Assembly (NCBI GenBank): GCA_004210915.1
Contig: SEGS01000012.1
Coordinates: 1 to 64,000, forward strand
Reading direction: 5' to 3'
Source of the DNA: Variovorax sp.
GTDB taxonomy: Bacteria > Pseudomonadota > Gammaproteobacteria > Burkholderiales > Burkholderiaceae_C
DNA length: 64,000 bases
The translations under genes were made by a program, and so were the position numbers. The stretch's first letter is position 1. Each line of letters starts with the position of its first letter. This document shows positions 47,750 through 57,706 of this stretch, piece after piece. The notes beneath the pieces are model-generated. The model had not been told where the DNA came from. It did not search any database and saw only the letters and a program-made list of their open reading frames with translations.

Positions 47750-50219
47750 AGTTGAGCAGACGCTCCGGATTGGCGTCCAGCTTGGCGAGCGCTTCGCGCG
47801 TGGCGCGCACCGTGAGGGTTTCTTCTTCTGCAGGCACCAGAAGGCCCGCCTGAAGATAGGACGCCAAGCGGCCCGCCTGGATCAGGAAACTGCGGCCATC
47901 GCTCGACGCGAACAGGTGCAACTGCTTGCGATCGCTGCGCCACACGAATTGAACCTGTGCCATGCGGCTGTTGTGGTCCAGCATGAACCAGGTGCCCACC
48001 TGCAGTTCGTGCGCCCAGGCGAGCATGTCCTCGGCCACCTTGGCGCCGGTGTCGGGCACGACCTCGATCGAGGCGGCATCGACGCCGAGGAGCAACTCGA
48101 TGCTTGCCGCGTCGAGCGGCAGATCGGCCGTGCCTTCGTCGCTGACGAAATCCTCGAGATTGGTCAGCCGCTGCGCCATCGCCTCGATCTTGGCCTGCGG
48201 GATCGCTTCGGTCTTGGACAGGAAGGCGTCGGACAGCGTGGCGCCGAGCACCTTGATCTGCGCTTCCTGCGGATCGCCGGTGACGCCCAGCAGGGTCATG
48301 CCGGCGCGCAGCTTCTGCAAGAGCTGCGGCAGATCCTGGATCACGCGCGCGCGGTCATTGCGATTGGGCTTGGCGCTCGCGGCCCAGACCAGTTCGGACG
48401 CGGCGCGCTTCAGCGTGACGGTTTGCTGATCTTGCACGCCGTAACGCAGCGCGGCGATGGCCAGCACCTCGGCCCAGACCTTGAACAGGAACTCGCGGAT
48501 CTCCTCGCGCACCGGCATGTCGTTGAGCATCTTGCGCAACTCGATGGTGTACTGGATCGCCATCGTTTCCTTCTGCTCGACCTGCTGCGCGATGGTCATC
48601 ACGCGCTGGGTGGCATCGCTCTGGGTCAGGTACTTGTTCAGGAAGGCGACGAACTCGTCGAACACGAGCTTGAACACGCGCTGGCCGGTCTCGGGATACT
48701 GTTCGATGACCTGCACCACGCGGCGGATTTCGCCCTCGAGCGCGCTGCCCGAGATGGCGGCCGCGTCGAAGCCCATCACGCAGGAACCCATGCGGTCGAT
48801 CAGCATGCGCGCCGGATGCTGGAGCGTGCCGAAGAATTCAGGCTCGGCGATGGCCACGCGCAACACCGGCATCTGCAGCCGCGCGAACCAGACGCGCGCC
48901 GAGAACGGGATGCGCTCTTCTGCCAGGATGGCCTGGAACATCAGCGCCACGATCTCGACCGTCGCCTTGTCGGCGGTGGTGGGGGCCTTCCTCTTGATCT
49001 CGCTGGTGCGGCGGCGCAGATCGGCTGCCGTCTGCTGCATCGCCGTCGCCTCTTCGCCGACCACATACTGCGAGGCAGCCATTTGGTAGGCCACTTCGGC
49101 TTCGGCAATCGCTGCGGCAAAGGCGGGCGACATGGCGGCACCGCCGCCAACACCACCACCCGCGACTCCGCCCATGCCGAATCCCTGCCCCGATCCGCCG
49201 CCGGCCGCCATGCCCGCCATCGGCGCCCCGGGCTCGCCGCCGATGCGGGCCGTCACGAAGCGCTTGAGGTTCAGCAACACGCCTTGCGCCCGCTGGCGCG
49301 CCATCATCAATGGCGAGCCGTTGGTCTGCATGGAGGTCAAGTGACCGCCACTGCCGCTGCCACCGGGGCTCACGGCGCCGACACCGATCGCTGCCGGCGC
49401 GAAGCTGCCCGGCGGCGCATGGAAGCCACCGTGGCCGCCGGCCGATGGCCCTCCGAAGTGCCCACCGCCAGCCGGCGCGTGGCCGAAGGCCGCCGCGCCC
49501 GTCTGGCTGGCGCGCCCGGCCCCGGTCATGCTGCCGCCCAGCGCAGCCGACGTCGACGACGGGCCGCCCCCGGTGCGCCGGACGAAGCTCTTCAGGTCGA
49601 TCTGGGGCATCACGTCCTTGTCGATGAGGTACGTGTTCGCATCCTTGTAGGCAGCCACCACCACATCGACCAGATTCGCCTGCACCGTGTCCTGCACGCG
49701 CGTCCACAAGGCGCGGTCCAGCCCGGCCGCCAGCCACTGTTCGACCAGCAGCTTCGCCAGGCTCTCGGGCTTGAGGACATCCTTGCTGTCCAGTTCCGTC
49801 GTGCCTTCGAGGTGCTGGATGCGCAGGCGCAGGTCGTTGAGCTCGAAGCTCGCCTTGTCCTGCAGCACCTGCGCCAGACGGGAGAACAGGATGCCGGCCT
49901 CGACCACGTCGTCATTGATCAGTTCCAGCCGCGCCAGCGGATTGGCAGTGGCCGCGCTCGAGGTCGCGCCGATGGCCGCCTTGCGCCAGTGCGTCTGCGA
50001 CAAGGTCACCCACTGGGGACCATGGGACTGGAACGCCAGGAAATCGTCGCGGTGCTCCTGCATCGCGCGCGCGGTGTCGATCTGCCCCGCCACGGCCGCC
50101 AGCCGCTCGCGCACTGCCTGGGCGACCGCAGGAAACACGTTGGCCGTCGCCACCACGAAGCGCTCGCGCGTGTCCCGCGCAATTTGCAGGGAGGTGGCGT
50201 GGGAGCGTTGGGTGCTCAT
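47748..50219 (-). CDS. DUF1631-family protein
   Basis: An 823-residue cytoplasmic protein of unknown function, widespread in beta- and gammaproteobacteria. The N-terminal part is helical, with conserved FPAVAQAVRERLAA. A glycine/serine-rich low-complexity linker occupies roughly residues 210-360. The long C-terminal DUF1631 region follows (for example VWFARLQMPVLRVAIAEPEF, RVVQVIEQYPETGQR, GTWFMLDHN). No enzymatic motif was recognised. It is convergent with smg and lies 138 bp after secF is encountered on plus coordinates, same strand as secDF but upstream region unlinked. Confidence 0.88.
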   Translation of the reverse strand: MSTQRSHATSLQIARDTRERFVVATANVFPAVAQAVRERLAAVAGQIDTARAMQEHRDDFLAFQSHGPQWVTLSQTHWRKAAIGATSSAATANPLARLELINDDVVEAGILFSRLAQVLQDKASFELNDLRLRIQHLEGTTELDSKDVLKPESLAKLLVEQWLAAGLDRALWTRVQDTVQANLVDVVVAAYKDANTYLIDKDVMPQIDLKSFVRRTGGGPSSTSAALGGSMTGAGRASQTGAAAFGHAPAGGGHFGGPSAGGHGGFHAPPGSFAPAAIGVGAVSPGGSGSGGHLTSMQTNGSPLMMARQRAQGVLLNLKRFVTARIGGEPGAPMAGMAAGGGSGQGFGMGGVAGGGVGGGAAMSPAFAAAIAEAEVAYQMAASQYVVGEEATAMQQTAADLRRRTSEIKRKAPTTADKATVEIVALMFQAILAEERIPFSARVWFARLQMPVLRVAIAEPEFFGTLQHPARMLIDRMGSCVMGFDAAAISGSALEGEIRRVVQVIEQYPETGQRVFKLVFDEFVAFLNKYLTQSDATQRVMTIAQQVEQKETMAIQYTIELRKMLNDMPVREEIREFLFKVWAEVLAIAALRYGVQDQQTVTLKRAASELVWAASAKPNRNDRARVIQDLPQLLQKLRAGMTLLGVTGDPQEAQIKVLGATLSDAFLSKTEAIPQAKIEAMAQRLTNLEDFVSDEGTADLPLDAASIELLLGVDAASIEVVPDTGAKVAEDMLAWAHELQVGTWFMLDHNSRMAQVQFVWRSDRKQLHLFASSDGRSFLIQAGRLASYLQAGLLVPAEEETLTVRATREALAKLDANPERLLN

Positions 50220-50357
50220 GTCAGGCGGCAGCGACTTTGAAAACGATCGACAGGTGCGAGCTTGCCTCGCTCAGCCCGCGCGCACAAGAGCGCTGCATGC
50301 TCGGCAACCCGGAGAAGGCGCGGCAACGAGCGGGCAGGCGATGCATTTTGATGATCT

Positions 50358-51320
50358 TCAGACCACCGCGCCGGCGTTCGGATCGTTCGGATCCTCCGGA
50401 TCACCTTCGCGCCGTGGCGGCGCCTTGATCAGGTCTTCGCGCTTGACGCCCAGCCACATGGCAACGGCCGCAGCGACGAAACACGATGAGTAGATGCCGA
50501 AACAAATGCCGATCGTGAGCGCCAGCGCAAAGTAATGCAGCGTCGGGCCGCCGAAGAAGAACATCGACAGCACCACCAGTTGCGTGGAGCCGTGCGTGAT
50601 GATGGTTCGGCTGATGGTCGAGGTGATGGCGCTGTCGATCACCTCGGAGGTGGACAGCTTGCGGTAGCGCCGGAAGTTTTCGCGCACCCGGTCGAAGATC
50701 ACCACCGATTCATTGACCGAGTACCCCAGCACGGCCAGCACCGCCGCCAGCACCGCGAGCGAAAACTCCCACTGGAAGAAGGCGAAGAAGCCCAGGATGA
50801 TCACCACGTCGTGCAGATTGGCGATCACGGTGGCCAACGCGAATTTCCACTCGAAGCGGAAGGCCAGGTAAATCGTGATGCCGACCACCACCATGGCCAG
50901 CGCCTTCAGGCCGTTGGTCGTGAGTTCCTCGCCCACCTGCGGGCCGACGAACTCGGTCCCCCGCAGCACCACCGCAGGGTCGAGCGCCTTGAGGGCCTCG
51001 ATCACCTGTGCGCTCTGCTGCGTGGCATTCATGCCCTGCTGCGCGGGCAGGCGAACCTGGATGTCGCGCGCCGAGCCGTAGGCTTGCACGAGCACTTCCT
51101 GGTAACCCAGACCGGTGATGGTCTCGCGCACCTTGCCGACGTCGGCCGCCTGCTGGAAGGCGACCTCCATCACCGTGCCGCCCGTGAACTCGACCGACAG
51201 GTGCAGCCCGCGCTGGAACAGGAAGAACACCGCCAGCGCAAAAGTGACGAAGGAAATGATGTTCAACAGCACCGCATGGCGCATGAACGGGATGGTTTTG
51301 TGGATGCGGAAAAATTCCAT
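50358..51320 (-). CDS. secF: Protein translocase subunit SecF
   Basis: A 320-residue six-helix inner-membrane protein that, with SecD, uses the proton gradient to complete secretion through SecYEG. FVTFALAVFFLFQRGLHLSV is the first helix; VEFTGGTVMEV lies in the periplasmic loop; the conserved C-terminal membrane segment is VNESVVIFDRVRENFRR. It starts 9 bp after secD. The cytoplasmic tail EGDPEDPNDPNAGAVV is short and acidic. Confidence 0.97.
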   Translation of the reverse strand: MEFFRIHKTIPFMRHAVLLNIISFVTFALAVFFLFQRGLHLSVEFTGGTVMEVAFQQAADVGKVRETITGLGYQEVLVQAYGSARDIQVRLPAQQGMNATQQSAQVIEALKALDPAVVLRGTEFVGPQVGEELTTNGLKALAMVVVGITIYLAFRFEWKFALATVIANLHDVVIILGFFAFFQWEFSLAVLAAVLAVLGYSVNESVVIFDRVRENFRRYRKLSTSEVIDSAITSTISRTIITHGSTQLVVLSMFFFGGPTLHYFALALTIGICFGIYSSCFVAAAVAMWLGVKREDLIKAPPRREGDPEDPNDPNAGAVV

Positions 51321-51329
51321 GGCGTGCCC

Positions 51330-53213
51330 CTACTTTGCTTCGGCCACGGCCGTGGTTGCATCCGGCGTCGGGCGCCAGATCGTGCCGATCGACAAACTCT
51401 TGAGCTTCTTCTTGCGTCCGTACCAGAAGTTCACCAGGCCGCGCGAAACGAACACGGCGGAGAACATCGAGGTCACGATGCCGATGCAGTGCACCACGGC
51501 GAAGCCGCGCACCGGACCTGAGCCGAAAGCCAGCAGAGCAATGCCCGCGATCAGCGTGGTGACGTTGGAGTCGAGGATGGTGCCCCACGCGCGTTCATAG
51601 CCGGCGTGAATCGCCGCCTGCGGCGAAGCGCCGTTGCGCAATTCCTCGCGCACGCGCTCGTTGATCAGCACGTTGGAGTCGATCGCCACGCCAATCGCAA
51701 GCGCCATGGCCGCGATGCCCGGCAACGTGAGCGTGGCCTGCAGCATCGACAAGATCGCCACCAGCAGCAGCAGGTTGACCGACAGCGCGATCGACGAGAA
51801 CACGCCGAACAGCGCGTAGTAGGCGCACATGAACACCATGATCGCGAGGAAGCCGTAGAGCACGCTCTTGTAGCCCTTCTCGATGTTGTCGGCACCCAGC
51901 GTGGGGCCGATGGTCCGCTCCTGGATGATTTCCATCGGCGCCGCAAGCGAACCTGCGCGCAGCAGCAGTGCCAGGTCGTTCGCTTCCACCGCGTTCATCG
52001 AGCCGGAGATCTGGAAGCGGGTGCCCAGTTCGCCGTTGATCGACGGCGCGGTCAGCACTTCGCCCTTGCCCTTCTCGAAAATCAACATCGCCATGCGCTT
52101 TCGGAAGTTCTCGCGGCTCACGTCGCGCATGATCCGGCCGCCCTTGGCGTCCATCGTCAGGTCGACCTTGGGTTGCTGGGTCTGCGAGTCGAAGCCCGGC
52201 TGCGCGTCGGTCAGGCTTTCGCCGGTCACGAGCACCTGCTTCTTCACAATGACGGTGCGGCCTTCGCGGTCCAGGAATTTCTCGGAGCCGAAGGGCACCG
52301 GCCCGCCGTTCTCGGCCGCGCGGCCTTCGGCGGATTCGTCCACCAGGCGCATCTCGAGCGTCGCGGTGCGGCCCAGGATGTCCTTGGCCTTGGCGGTGTC
52401 CTGCACGCCGGGCAGCTGGACCACGATGCGGTCGATGCCCTGCTGCTGGATCACCGGTTCGGCCACGCCGAGTTCGTTGATCCGGTTGTGCAGCGTGGTG
52501 ATGTTCTGCTTGAGCGCGGCATCCTGCATCCGGCGCGCGGCCTCGGGCTTGATGGTGGCAGTCAGCTTCCAGTTGTTGCCGTCCTGCGAATCGACGGTCG
52601 CGAGATCCGGAAACTGGTCCTGGATCAGGCGCTTGGCCGCCTCCAGCGCCGCGGCATCGCGGAAGCTGACATCGATGGTCTGGCCATTGCGCGTCACCGA
52701 GGTGCCGCGCACGCCCTTTTCGCGGAAGGTGGTGCGCAGGTCGCCGGCGAAGGACTCAGCCTTCTTGTCGATCGCGCCCTTCATGTCGACCTGCAGCAGG
52801 AAGTCAACCCCGCCGCGCAAGTCGAGGCCGAGGTACATCGGGAAGGCGTTGAGCTTGGTCAGCCAGACCGGCGAGCGCGACACCAGGTTGAGCGCGACCA
52901 CATAGGAGGGGTCGGACGGATCGGGGACAAGCGCGCGCTGCAACACGTCGCGCGCATTGAGCTGCTCGTCCGGCGTCGCGAAGCGCGCCCGGACCGAGTT
53001 GGCATCGAGCGTGAGCAGGTCAGGCGCGAGGTTCGCGTCCTTGAGCGCCTGCTCGACCCGGCTCTGCGTGGTGGCATCGACCTTGACGGTCGACTTCCCG
53101 GCCGAGACCTGCACCGCAGGCGCCTCGCCAAAGAAGTTGGGCAGGGCGTAGATCAGCCCCACCAGCACCACGATCACGATCGTCGCGTATTTCCAGACCG
53201 GGTAACGGTTCAT
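51330..53213 (-). CDS. secD: Protein translocase subunit SecD
   Basis: A 627-residue inner-membrane protein with one N-terminal helix, a large periplasmic domain and five C-terminal helices. LDLRGGVDFLLQVDM near residue 130 and GVAIDSNVLINERVREELR in the membrane region are hallmarks; the latter holds the conserved aspartate needed for proton movement. It follows yajC by 108 bp and precedes secF by 9 bp, the standard yajC-secD-secF order. Confidence 0.97.
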   Translation of the reverse strand: MNRYPVWKYATIVIVVLVGLIYALPNFFGEAPAVQVSAGKSTVKVDATTQSRVEQALKDANLAPDLLTLDANSVRARFATPDEQLNARDVLQRALVPDPSDPSYVVALNLVSRSPVWLTKLNAFPMYLGLDLRGGVDFLLQVDMKGAIDKKAESFAGDLRTTFREKGVRGTSVTRNGQTIDVSFRDAAALEAAKRLIQDQFPDLATVDSQDGNNWKLTATIKPEAARRMQDAALKQNITTLHNRINELGVAEPVIQQQGIDRIVVQLPGVQDTAKAKDILGRTATLEMRLVDESAEGRAAENGGPVPFGSEKFLDREGRTVIVKKQVLVTGESLTDAQPGFDSQTQQPKVDLTMDAKGGRIMRDVSRENFRKRMAMLIFEKGKGEVLTAPSINGELGTRFQISGSMNAVEANDLALLLRAGSLAAPMEIIQERTIGPTLGADNIEKGYKSVLYGFLAIMVFMCAYYALFGVFSSIALSVNLLLLVAILSMLQATLTLPGIAAMALAIGVAIDSNVLINERVREELRNGASPQAAIHAGYERAWGTILDSNVTTLIAGIALLAFGSGPVRGFAVVHCIGIVTSMFSAVFVSRGLVNFWYGRKKKLKSLSIGTIWRPTPDATTAVAEAK

Positions 53214-53321
53214 TCATTCACCTAATTCGTGAAACACCGCGGAGACGACCTCGTCGACCGCGGTGCGACCCCCGACAGGGGGTTGGCCGGGCGGCACAGC
53301 GTGCCGCACAACCTGGGCGCA

Positions 53322-53651
53322 TTACTTGATCGCGCCCTTCGGCAAGACCTGGACCACGGCGCTGCGCTGCACCTTGACCTCGACACCCTCGGAGATTTCG
53401 AGCGTCAGGTATTGCTCGCCCAGCACGGCGATCTTGCCGAGCAGGCCACCGGCGGTCGCGACTTCGTCGCCCTTGGCCAGCGCGTCGATCATGGCGCGGG
53501 CTTCCTTCTGGCGCTTCATCTGGGGACGAATCATCACGAAGTAAAGCACCACGAACATCAACACCAGCGGCAGCATGCTGCCCAGCGAGGACAACATGTC
53601 GCCGCCCCCGGCAGCAGGTGCGGCTTGGGCGAAAGCAGAGGAAATAAACAA
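53322..53651 (-). CDS. yajC: Preprotein translocase subunit YajC
   Basis: A 109-residue single-span membrane protein of the holotranslocon. The membrane segment is MLPLVLMFVVLYFVMIRP, followed by QMKRQKEARAMIDALAKGDEV, the usual YajC cytoplasmic domain. A TTG start at 53651 was chosen: it has GGAG six bases upstream and gives the standard N-terminus (M)FISSAFAQ. No ATG or GTG is available nearby except far upstream, where the sequence has no homology. First gene of yajC-secD-secF. Confidence 0.92.
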   Translation of the reverse strand: MFISSAFAQAAPAAGGGDMLSSLGSMLPLVLMFVVLYFVMIRPQMKRQKEARAMIDALAKGDEVATAGGLLGKIAVLGEQYLTLEISEGVEVKVQRSAVVQVLPKGAIK

Positions 53652-53853
53652 GAGAGTCTCCAGCAAGGAAGGGAACAAGAGCACGGCCGCCGGTGTGGAT
53701 TCCGCGTTGGCTGCAGCGGCAATCAGCCGCCGCGAGGCGCGCGAGGGCCTGGCCGCGCATAGCACCCGGCATTGTATTCGGCGGGGATGATCGAAGCGGC
53801 GCTATCCCGGCGCGGGCGGCAGGGCATTCGGGGTGAGCGTGACTTCCTGCCGA

Positions 53854-53927
53854 GCGCTATGGATTCGATAGCGCCGGCATGGCGCACCACGAGCGCTGCG
53901 ACGGCGGCCGGACTCTGGACCGGCCGC
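53854..53927 (-). other. Two hairpins downstream of the indolepyruvate oxidoreductase gene
   Basis: The nearer is GCGGCCGG (53904-53911) with CCGGCCGC (53920-53927), an 8-bp stem and an eight-base loop, 6 bp beyond the gene's stop. The farther is GCGCTAT (53854-53860) with ATAGCGC (53868-53874). Neither has a T-run. The remainder of the 281-bp spacer to yajC contains nothing else recognised. Confidence 0.45.
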
Positions 53928-53932
53928 GTCCA

Positions 53933-56900
53933 TCAGGCTGCTTCGCGCACCGCCCGCGGGTCGCGCCATTGCGCGGTCAACGCGGCCCAGCGGGTCCGCG
54001 CAGCCGCCACGTTGCGCTCCTTCACGTGGCCGTAGCCGCGGATCTGCTCGGGCAGCGTCGCGATCTCCAGCGCCAGCGCATGGCGTTCGGCGTTCAGGCC
54101 CTGCAGCACCTCATCGATGCTCGCACGGTATTCGCCGATCAGCGCGCGTTCCATCTTGCGTTCTTCGGTGCGGCCGAAGACGTCGAGCGCCGTGCCGCGC
54201 AGACCCTTGAGCTTCGCGAGCAGGCGGAAGCCCGTGAGCATGCCCGGCCCGAACTTCTGCTTCTGCAACTCGCCCTTGGCATTCTTCTTCGCGATGATCG
54301 GCGGCGCCAGGTGGTAGTTGAGCTTGAAGTCGCCTTCGAACATGCCGTTCACGCGGTCGAGGAAGGTCGTGTCGGTGTGCAGCCGGGCCACCTCGTACTC
54401 GTCCTTGTAGGCCATGAGCTTGAAGAGGTAGCGTGCGACGGCTTCGGTCAGGCTGGCCTTGCCCGTGGCTGCGCTCTCGGCCTTCTGCACCTTCTCGACG
54501 AAGGCGCGGTACTGTTCGGCGTAGGCCGCGTTCTGGTAGCCCGTGAGGAATTCGACACGGCGCTGGACCAAGTTGCCGACCGTCTCGCGCTTCTTGAATT
54601 CGATCACCTGTCCCGGCGACACCAGCTTTTGCACCGAAGCCAGGTCGTGCGCGGCGCGGCGGCCCCATTCGAAAGCCGTCTTGTTGTTATCGATGGCGAC
54701 GTTGTTGAGCTCGATCGCGCGCATCAGCGACGCGTATTCGAGCGGCACCCAGCCCCTTTGCCAAGCGAAGCCCAGCAGCATCGGGTTGGCATAGAGCGTG
54801 TCGCCCATCAGCGCGTTCGCGGCCGCGTCGGCATCGAAGCTGCCGACACCTTCGGCGCCGACCACGCGCGCCACTTCGTTGGCGCAGTCGTCCTGCGGGT
54901 TTTGCCAGTTGGCATTGCGCACGAAGGCCGCCGTCGGCGTGCTGTGCGTGTTGAGCGCAACGTGCGTGCGCCCTTCGCGCATGCGCGCCAGCGTTTCGGC
55001 GTTGACGGCCACGAGCGGGTCGGCCGCCAGGATCAGGTCGGCCGCCGCCGTGCCCACGCGCGTGGTGCGGATCGCGTCCTGCGACTCGCCGATCAGCGCG
55101 TGGCTCCAGGTGGCGCCACCCTTTTGCGCGAGGCCGGCCGCGTCCTGCGTGACGATGCCCTTGCCCTCGATGTGCGCGGCCATGCCCAGCAGCTGGCCGA
55201 TGGTGATGACGCCCGTGCCGCCGACCCCGGCCACCACGATGCCCCAGACCTGGTCGCGCGCGAGTTGCGGCACGGCCGGCTCCGGCATCACGCCCATCTC
55301 GAAGGGTGAGTTGGCCTTGTTCTTCGACTTTTTCTTGAGCGCGCCACCTTCGACGGTGACGAAGCTCGGGCAGAAGCCCTTGAGGCAACTCGTGTCCTTG
55401 TTGCAGGTGCTCTGGTTGATGGTGCGCTTGCGGCCGAATTCGGTTTCGAGCGGCTCGACCGACAGGCAGTTGCTCTGCACGCTGCAATCGCCGCAGCCTT
55501 CGCACACGAGCTCGTTGATGACGACACGCACGGCAGGGTCGACGGCCGTGCCCCGCTTGCGGCGACGGCGTTTTTCGGTTGCGCAGGTCTGGTCGTAAAT
55601 GATGGCGGTGGTGCCCTGCATTTCGCGGAACTCGCGCTGGATCTCGTCGAGGTCGTCGCGGTGCCGGATGGCGACGTTGTCACCCGGCACCTTCACGCCG
55701 TCGTACTTCTCGGGCTCGTCGGTGACGACGATGACTTTCTTCGCGCCCTCGGCGTGCAGGCTCTCGGCGATCTGCAGCACCGAGTGTCCTTCAGGTCGCT
55801 CGCCGACCTGCTGACCGCCGGTCATCGCGACCGCGTCGTTGTAGAGGATCTTGTAGGTGATGTTCACGCCCGCCGCGATGCTCTGGCGAATCGCCAGCAG
55901 GCCGCTGTGGAAGTAGGTGCCGTCGCCGAGGTTCGCGAAGATGTGCTGGTCGGTGGTGAACGGTTGCTGGCCGACCCACGGCACGCCCTCGCCGCCCATC
56001 TGCGTGAAGCCGATGGTGCTGCGGTCCATCCAGGTCGCCATGAAGTGACAGCCGATGCCGCCCATCGCGCGCGAGCCTTCCGGCACCACGGTGCTGGTGT
56101 TGTGCGGGCAGCCCGAGCAGAACCAGGGCTGGCGGCCTTCGGTCACGCCGCCGGCCTGCACGATCTGCATCGAGCGCTCTTTCGCGTCGAGGATGGCCAT
56201 CTGCGTTTCGACGCGCGCGCGCATGTCGCTGCCGGCCGCGTCCAGGATGCCCAGCTTTTGCAAGCGCTGCGCGATCGCCTTGGCGATCAGCGCCGGGTTC
56301 AGGTCGGCGTTGGCGCGCAGCAGCGTGTTGGCGGTCGGGTTCGGCATCGACCATTCGCCGCCGGAGAAGTCCCCGTCGTCGAGTTCGGCGAACTTGCCGA
56401 GCACGTTGGGGCGCACGTCGGCGCGCCAGTTGTAGAGCTCTTCCTTCAGCTGGTACTCGATGACCTGGCGCTTCTCTTCCACCACCAGGATCTCTTGCAG
56501 ACCGGTGGCGAAGTCGCGTGTGAGCTGCGCTTCGAGCGGCCACACCACGCCGACCTTGTGCAGCCGGATGCCGAGCTGGCGGCAGGTCGCGTCGTCCAGG
56601 CCGAGGTCGATGAGTGCTTGGCGCGTGTCGTTGTAGGCCTTGCCGCTGGCCATGATGCCGAAGCGGTCGTTCGGGCCTTCGATGGTGTTGTGGTTGAGCT
56701 TGTTGGCGCGGATGTAGGCCAGCGCGGCATACCACTTGTAGTGCATGAGCCGCGCTTCTTGCTCCAGCGCATGGTCGGGCCAGCGGATGTGCAGGCCACC
56801 GGGCGGCATCTCGAAATCGGTGGGGATGACGATGTCGACGCGCTCGGGGTCGATCATCGCGGTGGCGCTGGATTCGACGATCTCCTGGATCGTCTTCATG

Positions 56901-57529
56901 CCCGACCACACGCCCGAGAAACGGCTCATCGCGAAGGCGTGGATGCCCAGGTCAAGGATCTCCTGCACGTTGGTCGGGAAGAACACCGGCGTGCCGCAGG
57001 CCTTGAAGATGTGGTCGCTCTGGTGCGCGGCGGTGCTGCTCTTGCTGATGTGGTCGTCGCCCGCCACGGCGATCACGCCACCGAACTCGGTCGTGCCCGC
57101 CATGTTGGCGTGCTTGAACACGTCGGAGCAGCGGTCCACGCCCGGGCCCTTGCCGTACCAGATGCCGAAGACGCCATCGAACTTGTTGGTGCCCTTCGGC
57201 GAGAAGCCCAGTTGCTGCGTGCCCCACAGCGCGGTGGCCGCCAGCTCTTCGTTCACGCCCGGCTGGAACACGATGTTCTGCGCCTTGAGGTACTTGCTCG
57301 CCTTCCACAGCGCCTGGTCGTAGCCGCCGAGCGGGGAGCCGCGGTAGCCGCTGATGAAGCCCGCCGTGTTCTTGCCGTTCTGCGCGTCGCGCAGGCGCTG
57401 CAACATGGGCAGCTTCACGAGGGCTTGCACGCCGCTCATGAAGGCGCGGCCGTAGTCGAGCGAGTACTTGTCGTCGAGCGTGACGGTTTCGAGGGCCTTG
57501 CGGATGTGCTCAGGCAGGGGTGCATTCAT
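53933..57529 (-). CDS. Indolepyruvate ferredoxin oxidoreductase, fused single-chain
   Basis: Oxidatively decarboxylates indolepyruvate and other aryl 2-oxoacids to acyl-CoA with ferredoxin reduction. The 1198-residue chain fuses the alpha/TPP part (N-terminal; NLGDGTYFHSGLLAIRQSI region), a ferredoxin-like insert VCEGCGDCSVQSNCLSVEP and CNKDTSCLKGFCP near the middle, and the gamma part (GVGGTGVITIGQLLGMAA). In archaea IorA and IorB are separate. The ATG at 57529 was chosen because it begins the family N-terminus MNAPLPEHIRKALETVTLDD; a 26-codon upstream extension is unlikely. It is divergent from an Lrp-type regulator, which suggests amino-acid-responsive control. Confidence 0.9.
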   Translation of the reverse strand: MNAPLPEHIRKALETVTLDDKYSLDYGRAFMSGVQALVKLPMLQRLRDAQNGKNTAGFISGYRGSPLGGYDQALWKASKYLKAQNIVFQPGVNEELAATALWGTQQLGFSPKGTNKFDGVFGIWYGKGPGVDRCSDVFKHANMAGTTEFGGVIAVAGDDHISKSSTAAHQSDHIFKACGTPVFFPTNVQEILDLGIHAFAMSRFSGVWSGMKTIQEIVESSATAMIDPERVDIVIPTDFEMPPGGLHIRWPDHALEQEARLMHYKWYAALAYIRANKLNHNTIEGPNDRFGIMASGKAYNDTRQALIDLGLDDATCRQLGIRLHKVGVVWPLEAQLTRDFATGLQEILVVEEKRQVIEYQLKEELYNWRADVRPNVLGKFAELDDGDFSGGEWSMPNPTANTLLRANADLNPALIAKAIAQRLQKLGILDAAGSDMRARVETQMAILDAKERSMQIVQAGGVTEGRQPWFCSGCPHNTSTVVPEGSRAMGGIGCHFMATWMDRSTIGFTQMGGEGVPWVGQQPFTTDQHIFANLGDGTYFHSGLLAIRQSIAAGVNITYKILYNDAVAMTGGQQVGERPEGHSVLQIAESLHAEGAKKVIVVTDEPEKYDGVKVPGDNVAIRHRDDLDEIQREFREMQGTTAIIYDQTCATEKRRRRKRGTAVDPAVRVVINELVCEGCGDCSVQSNCLSVEPLETEFGRKRTINQSTCNKDTSCLKGFCPSFVTVEGGALKKKSKNKANSPFEMGVMPEPAVPQLARDQVWGIVVAGVGGTGVITIGQLLGMAAHIEGKGIVTQDAAGLAQKGGATWSHALIGESQDAIRTTRVGTAAADLILAADPLVAVNAETLARMREGRTHVALNTHSTPTAAFVRNANWQNPQDDCANEVARVVGAEGVGSFDADAAANALMGDTLYANPMLLGFAWQRGWVPLEYASLMRAIELNNVAIDNNKTAFEWGRRAAHDLASVQKLVSPGQVIEFKKRETVGNLVQRRVEFLTGYQNAAYAEQYRAFVEKVQKAESAATGKASLTEAVARYLFKLMAYKDEYEVARLHTDTTFLDRVNGMFEGDFKLNYHLAPPIIAKKNAKGELQKQKFGPGMLTGFRLLAKLKGLRGTALDVFGRTEERKMERALIGEYRASIDEVLQGLNAERHALALEIATLPEQIRGYGHVKERNVAAARTRWAALTAQWRDPRAVREAA

Positions 57530-57706
57530 CTTGTCTGTCTCCAAAGTGGCGTCGCCTTGTGGGCGTGGCTGGATGGGTCTTTGCCCGGTAGGGCGTTTTG
57601 CCCTCATGTTGCACGCAAAGTGTATGCCTGCACTCCCGACAGGTGTTTGCGTTCTTTGCCTCGAAAACCGGGCGATCTGAAAGATCCTTTCCTAAAATAC
57701 GATCTC

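Noticed and set aside
47739-50240. 833-codon open frame opposite DUF1631
   Set aside because: Antisense shadow; the minus-strand gene has a recognised family and normal codon pattern.
51606-53225. 539-codon open frame opposite secD
   Set aside because: Fully antisense to secD and of shadow composition; no domain recognised.
55661-57706. Long open frame upstream of and in frame with the Lrp-type gene, antisense to the indolepyruvate oxidoreductase
   Set aside because: The Lrp family begins at the ATG at 57707; the upstream extension is a shadow of the divergent gene.
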